Source of the DNA: Bacteroidales bacterium UBA4073
GTDB taxonomy: Bacteria > Bacteroidota > Bacteroidia > Bacteroidales > Tenuifilaceae
NCBI GenBank assembly: GCA_002383425.1
Contig: DFYV01000138.1
Coordinates: 1-6,236, forward strand
Direction of reading: 5' to 3'
Length of the DNA: 6,236 nt
Shown here: one piece after another, positions 6,062 to 6,236 of the stretch
How the letters are laid out: each line of letters opens with the position of its first letter
Position numbering within the stretch: position 1 is the stretch's first letter
Notes under the pieces: model-generated
Database searches by the model: none
Seen by the model: the letters and a program-made list of their open reading frames with translations, nothing else
What the model was told of the DNA's origin: nothing
Program-made: the position numbers and the translations under genes

Positions 6062-6236
6062 ATGATAATCAATACTTTTATTCTGAAAACATTGACCATG
6101 ATCATGAGCGCATCGTTTCATCAGACCGGCAATGAGAAGGCTGCAACTGTAGTTCAATCCTCGTTTAAGGGAAAGGAGTATGAGGTTTATACCACCGCAA
6201 ACAATTCGAATGCCCGCATAACGCTTACCACCAGGG
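6062..6236 (+). CDS. 5' part of an unidentified, probably exported protein (cut by window edge)
   Basis: An open frame of 58 codons runs off the right edge. An in-frame stop at 6032 and no ATG between fix 6062 as the earliest ATG start; ATGs at 6098 and 6104 are alternatives. The first 18 or so residues (MIINTFILKTLTMIMSAS) are hydrophobic with one Lys, consistent with a short signal peptide, after which the chain is polar: HQTGNEKAATVV, then SSFKGKEYEVYTTANNSN and ARITLTTR. The stretch EVYTTANNSNARITLT looks like the start of a beta domain and faintly recalls the N-terminal strands of Bacteroidota GH30-type glycosidases, but this is too little to assign a family. It is not recognisable as an RND adaptor protein. 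Confidence 0.6.
   Translation, partial: MIINTFILKTLTMIMSASFHQTGNEKAATVVQSSFKGKEYEVYTTANNSNARITLTTR

Overview
The window reads as a chromosomal piece of a Bacteroidota bacterium. The protein families have Bacteroidota-type forms: a PiT transporter with a long cytoplasmic tail, a one-TM LytS-like kinase with a LytTR regulator, and a CzcC/CusC-like TolC protein. Candidate -7 boxes fitting TAnnTTTG lie upstream of three genes, and Shine-Dalgarno sites are weak or absent. No genus can be named from the sequence alone.

Left part (1-3907), all on the minus strand. A kinase/regulator pair (3898-3149 and 3149-2421, stop and start sharing one base in TAATG) is followed after 119 bp by a 744-residue PiT-family phosphate transporter with a PhoU-like C-terminal domain (2301-67). 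The 119-bp gap is not empty. It holds a -7-like box and, just upstream, four copies of a TTAACAT-like 7-mer at exactly 11-bp period. That is the geometry of a Pho box and is also compatible with a LytTR direct-repeat site. The transporter therefore probably has its own regulated promoter. The first 35 bp of the window carry a TCAACCA-type short tandem repeat.

Middle part (3908-4643). A compact region upstream of the kinase holds a -7-like box and a 15-bp palindrome. About 290 bp without a convincing gene follow. After that comes what I read as a decayed 3' end of a heavy-metal-efflux RND pump gene (CzcA/CusA type), seen as a good C-terminal match in one frame and a weaker upstream match in another.

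Right part (4609-6236), plus strand. An intact outer-membrane efflux protein gene of the CzcC/CusC type overlaps the end of the RND relic. No membrane-fusion (adaptor) gene follows it in the window. This suggests a metal or cation efflux operon that lost its pump but kept its outer-membrane channel. After a 244-bp gap with a possible promoter, the start of a further gene (probably exported, function not recognised) runs off the right edge.

The two points most worth following are the tandem 11-bp repeats in front of the phosphate transporter, which sit next to a two-component system that could read them, and the pump relic fused by overlap to an orphan TolC gene.
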